Assembly: GCF_004923295.1 (NCBI RefSeq) | Contig: NZ_CP039634.1 | Location: 949,001-1,013,000 of the forward strand | DNA length: 64,000 bases | Source: Azospirillum sp. TSH100 | GTDB lineage: Bacteria > Pseudomonadota > Alphaproteobacteria > Azospirillales > Azospirillaceae | Direction of reading: 5' to 3' | In this document: one piece after another, positions 36,062 through 44,174 of the stretch | Numbering within the stretch: position 1 is the first letter of the stretch | Layout: each line of letters starts with the position of its first letter | Made by a program: the position numbers and the translations under genes | The notes under the pieces: model-generated | The model's input: the letters and a program-made list of their open reading frames with translations, nothing else | Database searches by the model: none | Told to the model about the DNA's origin: nothing

Positions 36062-36460
36062 ATGATCGGTATGGTTCTTGTCACCCACGGGCGGCTGGCC
36101 GAGGAATTCATCGCGGCGCTGTTCCACGTGGTGGGCGAACAGCAGCAGGTGCGCGCCGTGTGCATCGGCCCGGACGACGACATGGAACAGCGCCGCCAGG
36201 ACATCCTGAACTCGGTGGCGGAGGTCGACGACGGGTCGGGTGTCGTGGTGCTGACCGACATGTTCGGCGGCACGCCGTCCAACCTCGCCATCTCCATCAT
36301 GGACAAGGCGAAGGTGGAGGTGATCGCCGGCGTCAACCTGCCGATGCTGATCAAGCTCGCCAGCGTGCGCAAGACGGAGCCGCTGGACAAGTCGGTGATC
36401 GCCGCCCGCGACGCCGGGCAGAAATACATCAACGTCGCCTCCACCCTCCTGTCGGACTGA
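36062..36460 (+). CDS. PTS system fructose/mannose-type EIIA component
   Basis: Encodes a 132-residue EIIA of the mannose family. The phospho-accepting His is H9 in VLVTHGRLAEEF, and VVLTDMFGGTPSN is the typical core. No EIIB, EIIC or EIID is encoded in the window, so its phosphate is probably used for regulation rather than sugar uptake, as for alphaproteobacterial ManX-like EIIA. It lies 122 bases after rapZ and 9 before the HPr gene. AAGGATG lies 4 bases before the ATG. Confidence 0.94.
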   Translation: MIGMVLVTHGRLAEEFIAALFHVVGEQQQVRAVCIGPDDDMEQRRQDILNSVAEVDDGSGVVVLTDMFGGTPSNLAISIMDKAKVEVIAGVNLPMLIKLASVRKTEPLDKSVIAARDAGQKYINVASTLLSD

Positions 36461-36469
36461 CCGCCCGCG

Positions 36470-36772
36470 ATGAGCCACCCCGACGACACGGCATCCGCTG
36501 ACGGCGAAATCCGCCGCACCGCCACCATCACCAACCAGCGCGGCCTGCACGCCCGCGCCTCGGCCAAATTCGTCAAGCTGGTCGCCACCTTCAATGCCGA
36601 GATCTCGGTGCGCCGCGGTGAATCCGTGGTGTCCGGCGAGTCGATCATGGGGCTGATGATGCTGGCAGCCGGTCCTGGCACCACGGTGGAGCTGCGCGCC
36701 AGCGGCGCCCAGGCCGATGCCGCGATGGACGCCCTCCTGGATCTGATCAACCGCAAGTTCGATGAAGAGTGA
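36470..36772 (+). CDS. HPr phosphocarrier protein
   Basis: Encodes a 100-residue HPr. It takes phosphate from EI on H27 in NQRGLHARASAKFV and passes it to EIIA. The regulatory serine for HprK is S58 in SGESIMGLMML, equivalent to Ser46 of Firmicute HPr. A 14-residue acidic extension precedes the core. It overlaps the EI gene by 11 bases, so the two are probably translated together. As it has both phosphorylation sites, HPr can integrate PEP and ATP or phosphate signals. Confidence 0.96.
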   Translation: MSHPDDTASADGEIRRTATITNQRGLHARASAKFVKLVATFNAEISVRRGESVVSGESIMGLMMLAAGPGTTVELRASGAQADAAMDALLDLINRKFDEE

Positions 36773-38633
36773 CCTGCCCCCCGCCGTTCCGGCCGCCATC
36801 CCCGCCGGTGGCCCGGTGACCGGCCCCGACCGCGGCGGCTCCGGCGGCACGCCGTCTTCCGAGCCGGTGAGCGGTTCGGCCAGCGGCTCTGGGCGCGCCC
36901 TGCGCGGCTTGGGCGTATCGCCCGGCATCGCCATCGGTCCGGCCCATGTGGTGGAGAGCGGCGCCGTCGCCATCCCCGAATATGCCATCGCTCCCGACGC
37001 GGTCGAGGCCGAGGTTGCCCGCTTCAACGAGGCGGCCGCCAAGGCGCGCCGCCAGATCAAGAAGCTGAAGAGCAAGGCTCTGGTCCTGCCCGACTCGGCG
37101 TCGGAGGAGATCGGCTTCCTGCTCGATGCCCATCTGTCGATGGTCACCAACTCGCGCCTGACCCGCGGGGTGGAACATCGGATCAAGCAGGACCGCATCA
37201 ACGCCGAGGCCGCCATCCAGGCGGAGATCGCCGCAATCGCCGCCACCTTCGCCGGCATGGACGACGCCTATCTCGCCGGCCGCATCGACGACATCCGCGA
37301 GGTCGGGCGGCGGCTGACCCGCAACCTGATGAAGCAGGAATACCGGGCCTTCAGCAGCCTGTCTCCCGGCAGCATCATCCTGGCTGAGGAGCTGACCCCG
37401 GCCGATACCGCCCTGCTTGATCCCACCGTCGTCGGCGGCTTCGCCACCGTGTTGGGCGGGGCGGAAGGGCACACGGCCATCCTGGCCCGATCGCTCGGCC
37501 TGCCGGCGGTGCTGGGCGCTCCCGGCCTGCTGGCCGGGGTGCGCAACGGGGTGACGGTGATCGTCGACGGCCTCCAGGGCCGCGTGCTGATCGATCCACC
37601 GGCCGAGGTGCTGGCCGACTACAGCGAACGCCGTGCCGCCCGTGAACGCGAGCGCCAGGGGTTGAAGAGCCTGCGCAAGCTGCCTGCCGTGACCCGCGAC
37701 GGCACCGCCGTGACGCTGATGGCGAACCTGGAGCTGCCGCGCGACCTCGACCATGCGCTGGAACATGGCGCCCAGGGCATCGGCCTGCTGCGTACCGAGT
37801 TCATGTTCATGAACCGCGACCATCTGCCCGACGAGGACGAGCAGTATGGTGTGCTGCGCACCATGATCGAGGGGATGGGCGGCCGCACCGTCACCGCCCG
37901 CACCATGGATCTGGGTGGCGAGAAGCTGGCCGGCTGGATGGCCGGGCGCTATGGCGAGCCTGCCAACCCGGCGCTCGGCCTGCGCGCCATCCGCCTCGGC
38001 CTGCGCGAACCGAAACTGCTGGAGACGCAGCTCGCCGCGATGCTGCGCGCCGGTGCCCACGGACCGCTGCGCATCCTGCTGCCGATGATCGCTTCGGTCG
38101 TCGAGGTTCAGAAGGTGCGGGAGATGATGGGGCAGGTCGCCCGCCGCCTGCGCCGCCGCGGCGTCGCCATCGCCGATCCGCTGCCGCCGGTGGGCGTGAT
38201 GGTGGAGGTGCCTGGTGCTGCGCTGGCCGCCGACGCGCTGGCCTATGCCGCCGACTTCTTCTCCATCGGCACCAACGACCTGACCCAGTACACGCTGGCC
38301 ATCGACCGCGCCGACGAGCAGGTCGCGACGCTGTACGATCCGCTGCATCCGGCGGTTTTGCGGCTGATCCAGTTCACAGTGGAGGCCGCCCTGCGCGCCC
38401 GCATCCCGGTGTCGGTCTGCGGCGAGATTGCCGGCGACCCGCGCTATACGGCGCTGCTGATGGGGCTGGGCGTGCGCGAGCTGTCGATGGCACCGCTGTC
38501 GGTTCCGGCGGTCAAGAAGCGCATCCGTTCGCTCGACCTGATGGAGGCGGGCAAGCGCGCCCGCGTCATCATGGACCAGAGCGACAGCGGCCGCATCGCC
38601 GCGCTGCTGGACGACTTCAACGCCACCCTGTGA
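36762..38633 (+). CDS. ptsI: Phosphoenolpyruvate-protein phosphotransferase (PTS enzyme I)
   Basis: Encodes a 623-residue EI that autophosphorylates with PEP and donates to HPr. After a disordered Gly/Ser/Pro-rich lead (1-45) the EI N-domain begins LRGLGVSPGIAIGPA; the active His is H237 in GGAEGHTAILARS. The PEP-binding TIM barrel has GIGLLRTEFMFM, MDLGGEKLAGWM, SIGTNDLTQYTLAIDR and the Cys of VSVCGEIAGD. It lacks the GAF domain of nitrogen-type PtsP found in many rhizobia, so ptsI fits better. With EIIA and HPr it forms a complete soluble phosphorelay. Confidence 0.95.
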   Translation: MKSDLPPAVPAAIPAGGPVTGPDRGGSGGTPSSEPVSGSASGSGRALRGLGVSPGIAIGPAHVVESGAVAIPEYAIAPDAVEAEVARFNEAAAKARRQIKKLKSKALVLPDSASEEIGFLLDAHLSMVTNSRLTRGVEHRIKQDRINAEAAIQAEIAAIAATFAGMDDAYLAGRIDDIREVGRRLTRNLMKQEYRAFSSLSPGSIILAEELTPADTALLDPTVVGGFATVLGGAEGHTAILARSLGLPAVLGAPGLLAGVRNGVTVIVDGLQGRVLIDPPAEVLADYSERRAARERERQGLKSLRKLPAVTRDGTAVTLMANLELPRDLDHALEHGAQGIGLLRTEFMFMNRDHLPDEDEQYGVLRTMIEGMGGRTVTARTMDLGGEKLAGWMAGRYGEPANPALGLRAIRLGLREPKLLETQLAAMLRAGAHGPLRILLPMIASVVEVQKVREMMGQVARRLRRRGVAIADPLPPVGVMVEVPGAALAADALAYAADFFSIGTNDLTQYTLAIDRADEQVATLYDPLHPAVLRLIQFTVEAALRARIPVSVCGEIAGDPRYTALLMGLGVRELSMAPLSVPAVKKRIRSLDLMEAGKRARVIMDQSDSGRIAALLDDFNATL

Positions 38634-38658
38634 CGCCCCTCCGGAGGTGTCAGCGGTG

Positions 38659-38682
38659 GGAGAGGGGCGAAAGCCCCTCTCC
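38659..38682. terminator. Hairpin between convergent ptsI and cytochrome genes
   Basis: A 10-bp stem (38659-38668 with 38673-38682) closes a GAAA tetraloop, between the ptsI stop at 38633 and the stop of the minus-strand cytochrome gene at 38682. Neither side has a long T tract, but the convergent position suggests a bidirectional terminator or 3' end stabiliser. Confidence 0.6.
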
Positions 38683-39542
38683 TATGGAGCCTTCCGTCCC
38701 GCCATATGCCCAAGATAGGCGATGACGCGATCGAGGTCGGCATCGCTCAGCATCGCCGGATCGAAGCCGGGCATCTGCTGGTTGGGCCATGTCCGGACGG
38801 AGCGCGGATCCCGGACCAGCTTCTTCAGTCCGGCGGGTGTGAGATAGTCTGTCGGGTTCATCGGCCGGTTCAGGTCCGGGCCCATTGCGGCGCTGCCGGC
38901 GCCGTTCAGGGTGTGGCAGGCCATGCATTGGGTGATGAACACCGCCTGTCCGGCGCGGATGGGCGAGTCGGCGGCAAGCCCCTGATCGACCGCCAGTTGC
39001 GGCCAGCGGCGCAGCGGATCGTCGGAACTGACGATGCGGGCCAACTGGTAGGGCCATTGTTCGCTGCGCACCCCCGACGCCTCCGGCCGCACCCAGACCA
39101 GATAGAAGGGACCGGCGGACATCTCCTTGCCCGGCAGGTTGGGCCAGGGCCGGTCGGCCGGCTCCACCGCCAGGAAGGCGACCGCGCCGTCGGGACCGGT
39201 GCGCAGGCACAGCTCCGGCGGCAACTGCGCGGTGAAGCCGTCCGACGCCACCCCCTCCAGCACGGCACCGGGCGGAAAGGCACCAGTGCCGAGCAGACTG
39301 GCAAGCGGCACGGCGCGGTAGCTCATTGGCCGGCCGTAGGACACGTCGGCGGGAATGTCGACGGTCACCACGTCCGGCCGGGCCAGCAGGGTGTCACGGT
39401 CGAACACCCGCTCCGCCCCGGCGACGGCGATCGTCAGCACCGGTCCGCCGGCCAGCGCCGGATGCAGCGGCAAGGCGGTGAGCAGCAGAGACAAGGCGGC
39501 AAGCAGGCGTCCTGCCATGCGTGCGATTGACGGCTTCTTCAT
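38682..39542 (-). CDS. Secreted cytochrome c with molybdopterin-oxidoreductase-like N-terminal domain
   Basis: Encodes 286 residues with a signal peptide (about 1-31), an N-terminal domain (about 35-180) resembling the ligand-binding fold of sulfite-oxidase-type proteins without visible molybdopterin cysteine motif, and a class I cytochrome c domain (about 192-283). Heme attachment is CMACH near residue 206 and the probable axial Met lies in NQQMPGF near 256. It should be a periplasmic electron carrier. Its start overlaps the stop of the upstream nuclease-like gene (ATGA), so the pair is likely cotranslated. The redox partner is unknown. Confidence 0.85.
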   Translation of the reverse strand: MKKPSIARMAGRLLAALSLLLTALPLHPALAGGPVLTIAVAGAERVFDRDTLLARPDVVTVDIPADVSYGRPMSYRAVPLASLLGTGAFPPGAVLEGVASDGFTAQLPPELCLRTGPDGAVAFLAVEPADRPWPNLPGKEMSAGPFYLVWVRPEASGVRSEQWPYQLARIVSSDDPLRRWPQLAVDQGLAADSPIRAGQAVFITQCMACHTLNGAGSAAMGPDLNRPMNPTDYLTPAGLKKLVRDPRSVRTWPNQQMPGFDPAMLSDADLDRVIAYLGHMAGRKAP

Positions 39543-40441
39543 TCCAGGTCGTCCTCCCCTTCGTCCTCATTCCACCAGTCGTCGTCCCCAAAATCGTCAT
39601 CGGCGGGGCCGGAGCGTTGCCGGGTGCTGCTGGCCGCCTCGCGCTCAAGCCGTTCGATCTGTTCGGGATGGGTGATCTCGATCATGGGGCCATTGCGCAG
39701 CGTGATCCAGCCCCGCACGCGCACCCGCCGCCCCTCGTAGGACAACGGGTCGATGCCGGCGCGGGTGACCTCGCGCATCGCCGCGCGGCCGATATGGACG
39801 GTGACGTCGCTGTGCCAGTCGGCGCCGAAATCCAGCCAGGTCTCGCCGCCGCTCTTGGACACCGCCAGCACCACGCCCTCCACCAGCTGATAGCTGTCAC
39901 GGTCGCGGAAAAGCTCGTCCGGGTCAGCGGCGTCGCGCACGGCATAGACCCGGCTGCGCCACAGCCCGCGCCCGGCGTTGCGCGCGGCCTCCTCGCCGGC
40001 CAGCAGCTCCGCCGCATAGGCGCGCGCGTCGGGCCGGGTGTGGACCCGCGCCAGCCCGCGTACCAGCAGCGCCGATTGCAGCCACAGCCCATCCTCCCGC
40101 ACCAGATGGGCGAGCAGCCGGCCGTGGCGATCGACCGGCGCCGGCCCATGCAGGACGACACGGCGACCCAGCGCCAGATCGGCCAGCGCCGCGGTCGCCG
40201 CCTCCGCCAGCGGCCAGACGCGCCCGTCGGCGGGATTGGCGTAGCGCGGCGGTTTGGCCGCTTCTATCCCGGCCAGCCGGACCCGGCGGCCGTCCTCCAG
40301 TTCCAGCGTGTCGCCGTCCAGAACGGCGCTGACCCGCAGCCCATCCGCCGAAGCGGCACCGGTCAGCGACAGCCCGGCCAGCAGCAGGCAAACCAGCAAC
40401 AGGGCTGGCAAGCGCACAAGCGGGAGCGTGACAAGTCGCAT
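39539..40441 (-). CDS. Thermonuclease (SNase)-fold family protein
   Basis: Encodes 300 residues: signal peptide (about 1-34), SNase-like OB-fold (about 38-165) and a second OB-like strand-rich region (about 180-270), then an acidic tail. Family marks are SAVLDGDTLELEDGRRVRLAGIE and DRHGRLLAHL. The Arg of VRLAGI and that of DRHGR, equal to the catalytic arginines, remain. The catalytic Glu position (IDxPE in staphylococcal nuclease) reads IEAAK, so ordinary nuclease activity is doubtful. Such variant SNase proteins are widespread in alphaproteobacteria. It is translationally coupled to the cytochrome gene and divergent from the M48 protease gene across 52 bases. Confidence 0.85.
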   Translation of the reverse strand: MRLVTLPLVRLPALLLVCLLLAGLSLTGAASADGLRVSAVLDGDTLELEDGRRVRLAGIEAAKPPRYANPADGRVWPLAEAATAALADLALGRRVVLHGPAPVDRHGRLLAHLVREDGLWLQSALLVRGLARVHTRPDARAYAAELLAGEEAARNAGRGLWRSRVYAVRDAADPDELFRDRDSYQLVEGVVLAVSKSGGETWLDFGADWHSDVTVHIGRAAMREVTRAGIDPLSYEGRRVRVRGWITLRNGPMIEITHPEQIERLEREAASSTRQRSGPADDDFGDDDWWNEDEGEDDLE

Positions 40442-40493
40442 GGGGAGCGCGGTCCTTGCGGAACATCCGCCGCCGGGCGGGGTTTTGACCGGT

Positions 40494-41969
40494 ATGCCGA
40501 CCCATATTCCCTTCCGCAAGCCCCTCCGCACCGCACTGGCCAGCATCCTGCTCGCGGTGGCGATACCCGCCATGGTTGGACCCGCCCCGGCCCGCGCCGG
40601 ATTGCTCGACAATGTCCTGTCCGGCGGTGACGAGGCGGCGCTGGGCGCGCAGGAACACCCGAAAATCCTGGCGCAGTTCGGCGGGGCGGTGAAGGATGCC
40701 CGGCTCCAGGGCTATATCGACCGGCTCGGCCGCAAGCTCGCCGCCACCACCGCGCTGGCGCGCGAGCCATGGACCTTCACCGTGCTGGACAGCGACGTCG
40801 TCAACGCCTTCGCCCTGCCCGGCGGCTATGTCTACGTCACCCGCGGCCTGCTGGCGCTGGCAAAGGACGAGGCCGAGGTGGCCGGCGTGCTGTCGCACGA
40901 GATCGGCCACGTCACCGCCCACCATTCGGCCCAGCGCCAGACGCGGCAGACCATCGCTGGCCTGCTCGCCGCCGGTGTCGGGCTGGTGTTCGGCAACGAC
41001 ACGCTGGCGCAGCTGGCCGGTCTGGGCGGCACTGCGGTGGTCGCCAGCTATTCCCGCGAGCAGGAGCTGGAGGCCGACCAGCTCGGCGTCGAGACGCTGC
41101 GGCTGACCGGTTACGACCCCTTCGCCATGGCGACCTTCCTGGAGACCCTGCGCCGCGACAGCCAGTATGAGGGTTTGCGCGACGGCAACAAGGGAGAGGG
41201 CGGATTCGATTTTCTCGCCAGCCATCCGGCGACCGAGGAGCGCGTGCGCCGCGCCGCCGATCTCGCCCGCGCCATGCCGCAGGGCGGCGCCCGCCCGCGC
41301 GATCCTTACTTTGCGGCGGTGGATGGCATGATCTATGGCGACAGTCCGGAGAACGGCTATGTCCGCGGCCGGACCTTCGCCCACCCGCAGCTCGGCATCG
41401 CCTTCACGGTGCCGCAGGGCTATTCGCTGCTGAACGGTGCCGATCAGGTGGTCGCCAAGGGGCAGAACGGCACCGCCATGGCCTTCGACGGCGGATCGGC
41501 GGTCGGCGTCTCCGACCCCGCCGCTTTCCTGACCGGCGTGTGGGGAAGGAACGCGAACCTGTCCAATGTCGAGCGCCTCACCATCGGCGGCATGGCGGCG
41601 GCCACCGCCACCACGCGCGGTGAGTCCGACGGCAACAGCGCCGACATCCGTCTGGTGGCGATCCGCGCACCGGACGGGAAGATGTACCGTTTCACCTTCC
41701 TGGCACCCGCCGGATCGCTGCCTCGTTTCGATGGCGATTTCCAGGCGGCGGCCAACAGCTTCCACCGCATGACCGCGGAGGAGGCCGCCCGCTATCGCCC
41801 CCGCCGTATTCAGGTGACGACGGTGCAGTCTGGCGATGGCGTTGCCAGCCTCATTCGCCGCATGCCCCAGGAGCCCTACGCCGAAGAATTGTTCCGGATC
41901 ATCAACGACCTGCCGCCAGGCACACCGCTGCCGCCAGGCCAGCGGGTGAAGGTGATTGTCGGCGAATAG
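40494..41969 (+). CDS. Periplasmic M48 family zinc metalloprotease (BepA/YfgC-like)
   Basis: Encodes a 491-residue secreted protease. Signal peptide about 1-35 ends in PARA-G. The catalytic domain (about 55-265) has the zinc motif SHEIGHVTAHH near residue 140 and the third ligand Glu in EQELEADQLG near 190. The C-terminal part (about 290-485) lacks the TPR repeats of BepA and instead has a beta-rich region ending in LPPGQRVKVIVGE, reminiscent of a LysM-type tail. BepA-type proteases degrade misfolded outer-membrane proteins; that role is inferred by fold. The ATG at 40494 has no strong ribosome site; a TTG nine bases earlier is possible. Confidence 0.92.
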   Translation: MPTHIPFRKPLRTALASILLAVAIPAMVGPAPARAGLLDNVLSGGDEAALGAQEHPKILAQFGGAVKDARLQGYIDRLGRKLAATTALAREPWTFTVLDSDVVNAFALPGGYVYVTRGLLALAKDEAEVAGVLSHEIGHVTAHHSAQRQTRQTIAGLLAAGVGLVFGNDTLAQLAGLGGTAVVASYSREQELEADQLGVETLRLTGYDPFAMATFLETLRRDSQYEGLRDGNKGEGGFDFLASHPATEERVRRAADLARAMPQGGARPRDPYFAAVDGMIYGDSPENGYVRGRTFAHPQLGIAFTVPQGYSLLNGADQVVAKGQNGTAMAFDGGSAVGVSDPAAFLTGVWGRNANLSNVERLTIGGMAAATATTRGESDGNSADIRLVAIRAPDGKMYRFTFLAPAGSLPRFDGDFQAAANSFHRMTAEEAARYRPRRIQVTTVQSGDGVASLIRRMPQEPYAEELFRIINDLPPGTPLPPGQRVKVIVGE

Positions 41970-42066
41970 CGTCTGCCGTCGGGCATGAGCAAAACGGCAT
42001 GAAATCCGCGTAAGGATACAGCTCGGCGGGTTGCCGCCGGACGGATGGGCGGGTAGGCTGCCGCGC

Positions 42067-44109
42067 ATGCCCGATACCCCTTCAGCGCGCACTCCGATTG
42101 CCCCGACCCTTCCGGCGACGGCCGTGAAACCGGCCGGCAAAGCGGCGGGGAAGCCTGCGTCGAAGTCGGGGTCAAAGCCTGCTGGGCGCCGACGTCTTCG
42201 GCTGCCCATTGCCGCGGTGCTGGTGGCGGGATTCGGGTCGCTGATGCTGGCGGCGGTCGCCAGCGTCCTGGTTCTGGGTCTGGTCAGCGCCAGCACCAAC
42301 ACCTTCGCCCTGCTGAACGACAAGGCCGATCTGGCGCTGGCCGGGGTGGAGGTGCGGGTCCGCCATCAGCTCGACCCGGCACGGGAAATGGCCCGCTTCG
42401 TCGCCGGGCTGATAGAACGCGGCGACCTGCGCGCCGGCGACAATACGGCGATGATCGACACGCTGCGCGGTGCGCTGGCCGGCGCCCCGGACGTCACCGG
42501 CCTCGCCTTCATCCGCCCGGACCTGACCGGGGTCCGCGTCGGCCGGCTGAATGGCGGGCTGGTCGCCGATCCCTTCGACATGCAGGGCGACAGCGACATC
42601 CCGCCGGAGGTGCTGGACGGCCCCAATCGCAGTGCCGCCAGCTGGGCCGACCCGCGCTGGCTGAAGGAGGCGCAGAACAGCTTCGTCACCCTCTACCAGC
42701 CGGTGCGGCGCGACGGCCGCTATATGGGGCAGGTGGCGGTCGGCGTCTCGCTGGGCGACCTGTCGCGCTTCCTGTCGGTGCTGTATGTGGAGCAGGGGCT
42801 GAACGCCTTCGTGCTGTACGACCACAGCCATGTGCTGGCCCATCCGGCGCTGGTCGGCCGCAGCTTCGACTTTTCCGGCAAGCTGGACGGTCCGCCGCTG
42901 CCGCGCATCGACCAGGTCGACGACCCGGCGTTGGCGGCGCTGTGGTCCAGCGGCGTGCCCGTCCAGTCGCTGAAGAAGCGGGTGGAGGCGCGCGGCGTCC
43001 GCGTGCTGGGCAGCGACTACATCTTCCTGACCCGCAAGATGGCGGGGTACGGCCAGCAGGACTGGATCATCGGCATTGGCTATCGCGACGGCGAGATGGG
43101 GGTGGAGATCCGCCGCCTCTACATCACCGGTGCTGTCGGTTTCGCCATCCTGCTGGTGTCGGTTGGGGTGGCGCTGCTGGTCGGGCGGCGGATCAGCCGT
43201 CAGGTGGCGCGGCTGGCCGAGGCCGCCGACCGCGTCCGCGCCTTCGAATTCCGCGCCATCCCCGACCTTCCCGACTCCCGCCTGCGCGAGATGGCGCGCG
43301 CCGCCACCGCCTTCAACGCCATGGTCGCCGGCCTGCGCTGGTTCGAGACCTATGTCCCGAAGGCGCTGGTCCTGCGTCTGATGCGCCAGCGCGAAACCGA
43401 GGGTGGTCTCGACTCGGTGCAGCGCGAGGTGACGGTGATGTTCACCGACATCCGCGGCTTCTCCCGCATGGCCGAGCATATGGCCGCCGCCGACACCGCC
43501 GCCCTGCTGAACGAGCATTTTACCCTGCTCGCCGCCTGCATCGAGGCGGAGGGCGGCACGGTGGACAAGTTCATCGGCGATTCCCTGATGGCCTTCTGGG
43601 GCGCGCCGGAGGCGCAGGAGGACCATGCCGTCCGCGGTCTGCGCGCGGCGCTGGCGATCCATCATGCCATCCGTGCCGACAACCGCCGCCGCGTCGCCGA
43701 GGGCCGGGCGCCGATCCAAGTCCGCGTCGGTTTGCACAGCGGCCCGGTGGTGGTCGGCAACATCGGTTCCGACAGCCGGATCAACTACACCATCGTCGGC
43801 GACACCGTGAACGTCGCCGCCCGCATCGAGGAGCTGTCGGCCGCCCTCCAGGGCGAGTCCGAGGTTATCGTGCTGACCAGCGGCGTCACCGCTGCCAAGG
43901 GCAAGGACGCCGTCCCGCTGGTCCGCCAGGGCGGCCGGTCGCTGCGCGGCCGCACCGGCATGACCGAACTCTGGCGCCTGGTGCTGGAGGAGGAGAAGAA
44001 GGACGCGGCGAGGGCGGGGGAGAAAACGACGCCAACTCTTTCCCTCCCTTCCCCTCCCGACACCGGAGAGGGCGCGAAGCCGGCTTTCGCAGGTAAGGAT
44101 ACACCCTAA
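42067..44109 (+). CDS. Membrane-bound class III adenylate/guanylate cyclase with periplasmic sensor
   Basis: Encodes 680 residues: basic cytosolic lead (about 1-45), TM1 (about 48-75), a periplasmic Cache-like sensor (about 80-345), TM2 (about 355-380), a HAMP segment and a class III cyclase domain (about 455-640). Metal-binding aspartates are in MFTDIRGFSRM and KFIGDSLMAFWG, and the base-selecting region and transition-state Asn-Arg are in YTIVGDTVNVAARIEE. It should make cAMP in response to an extracytoplasmic signal. The last about 25 residues (Pro/Ser/Gly-rich) are encoded by repeat-like DNA and overlap one end of the AGGTAAGGA element. Confidence 0.9.
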   Translation: MPDTPSARTPIAPTLPATAVKPAGKAAGKPASKSGSKPAGRRRLRLPIAAVLVAGFGSLMLAAVASVLVLGLVSASTNTFALLNDKADLALAGVEVRVRHQLDPAREMARFVAGLIERGDLRAGDNTAMIDTLRGALAGAPDVTGLAFIRPDLTGVRVGRLNGGLVADPFDMQGDSDIPPEVLDGPNRSAASWADPRWLKEAQNSFVTLYQPVRRDGRYMGQVAVGVSLGDLSRFLSVLYVEQGLNAFVLYDHSHVLAHPALVGRSFDFSGKLDGPPLPRIDQVDDPALAALWSSGVPVQSLKKRVEARGVRVLGSDYIFLTRKMAGYGQQDWIIGIGYRDGEMGVEIRRLYITGAVGFAILLVSVGVALLVGRRISRQVARLAEAADRVRAFEFRAIPDLPDSRLREMARAATAFNAMVAGLRWFETYVPKALVLRLMRQRETEGGLDSVQREVTVMFTDIRGFSRMAEHMAAADTAALLNEHFTLLAACIEAEGGTVDKFIGDSLMAFWGAPEAQEDHAVRGLRAALAIHHAIRADNRRRVAEGRAPIQVRVGLHSGPVVVGNIGSDSRINYTIVGDTVNVAARIEELSAALQGESEVIVLTSGVTAAKGKDAVPLVRQGGRSLRGRTGMTELWRLVLEEEKKDAARAGEKTTPTLSLPSPPDTGEGAKPAFAGKDTP

Positions 44110-44174
44110 ACCGGGCCGGTGTTTCCGTCTAAGTCGTTGAAAAATATGGAAACCTCCTGCCCGCTTCCTTACCT
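44089..44174. repeat. 86-base element bounded by inverted AGGTAAGGA
   Basis: GCAGGTAAGGA at 44089-44099 faces TCCTTACCT at 44166-44174, spanning the gap between the cyclase stop and the cobT stop. Left end reads GCAGGTAAGGATA; the right end, on the other strand, GGTAAGGAAGCGG. These are the same two ends, in the opposite orientation, as the element at 27703-27868. The interiors are not obviously alike. The right end overlaps the cobT stop codon. Confidence 0.55.

Noticed and set aside
36747..38348. Open frame of 533 codons opposite ptsI
   Set aside because: Antisense to enzyme I; no homology-like motif and Gln/His-rich.
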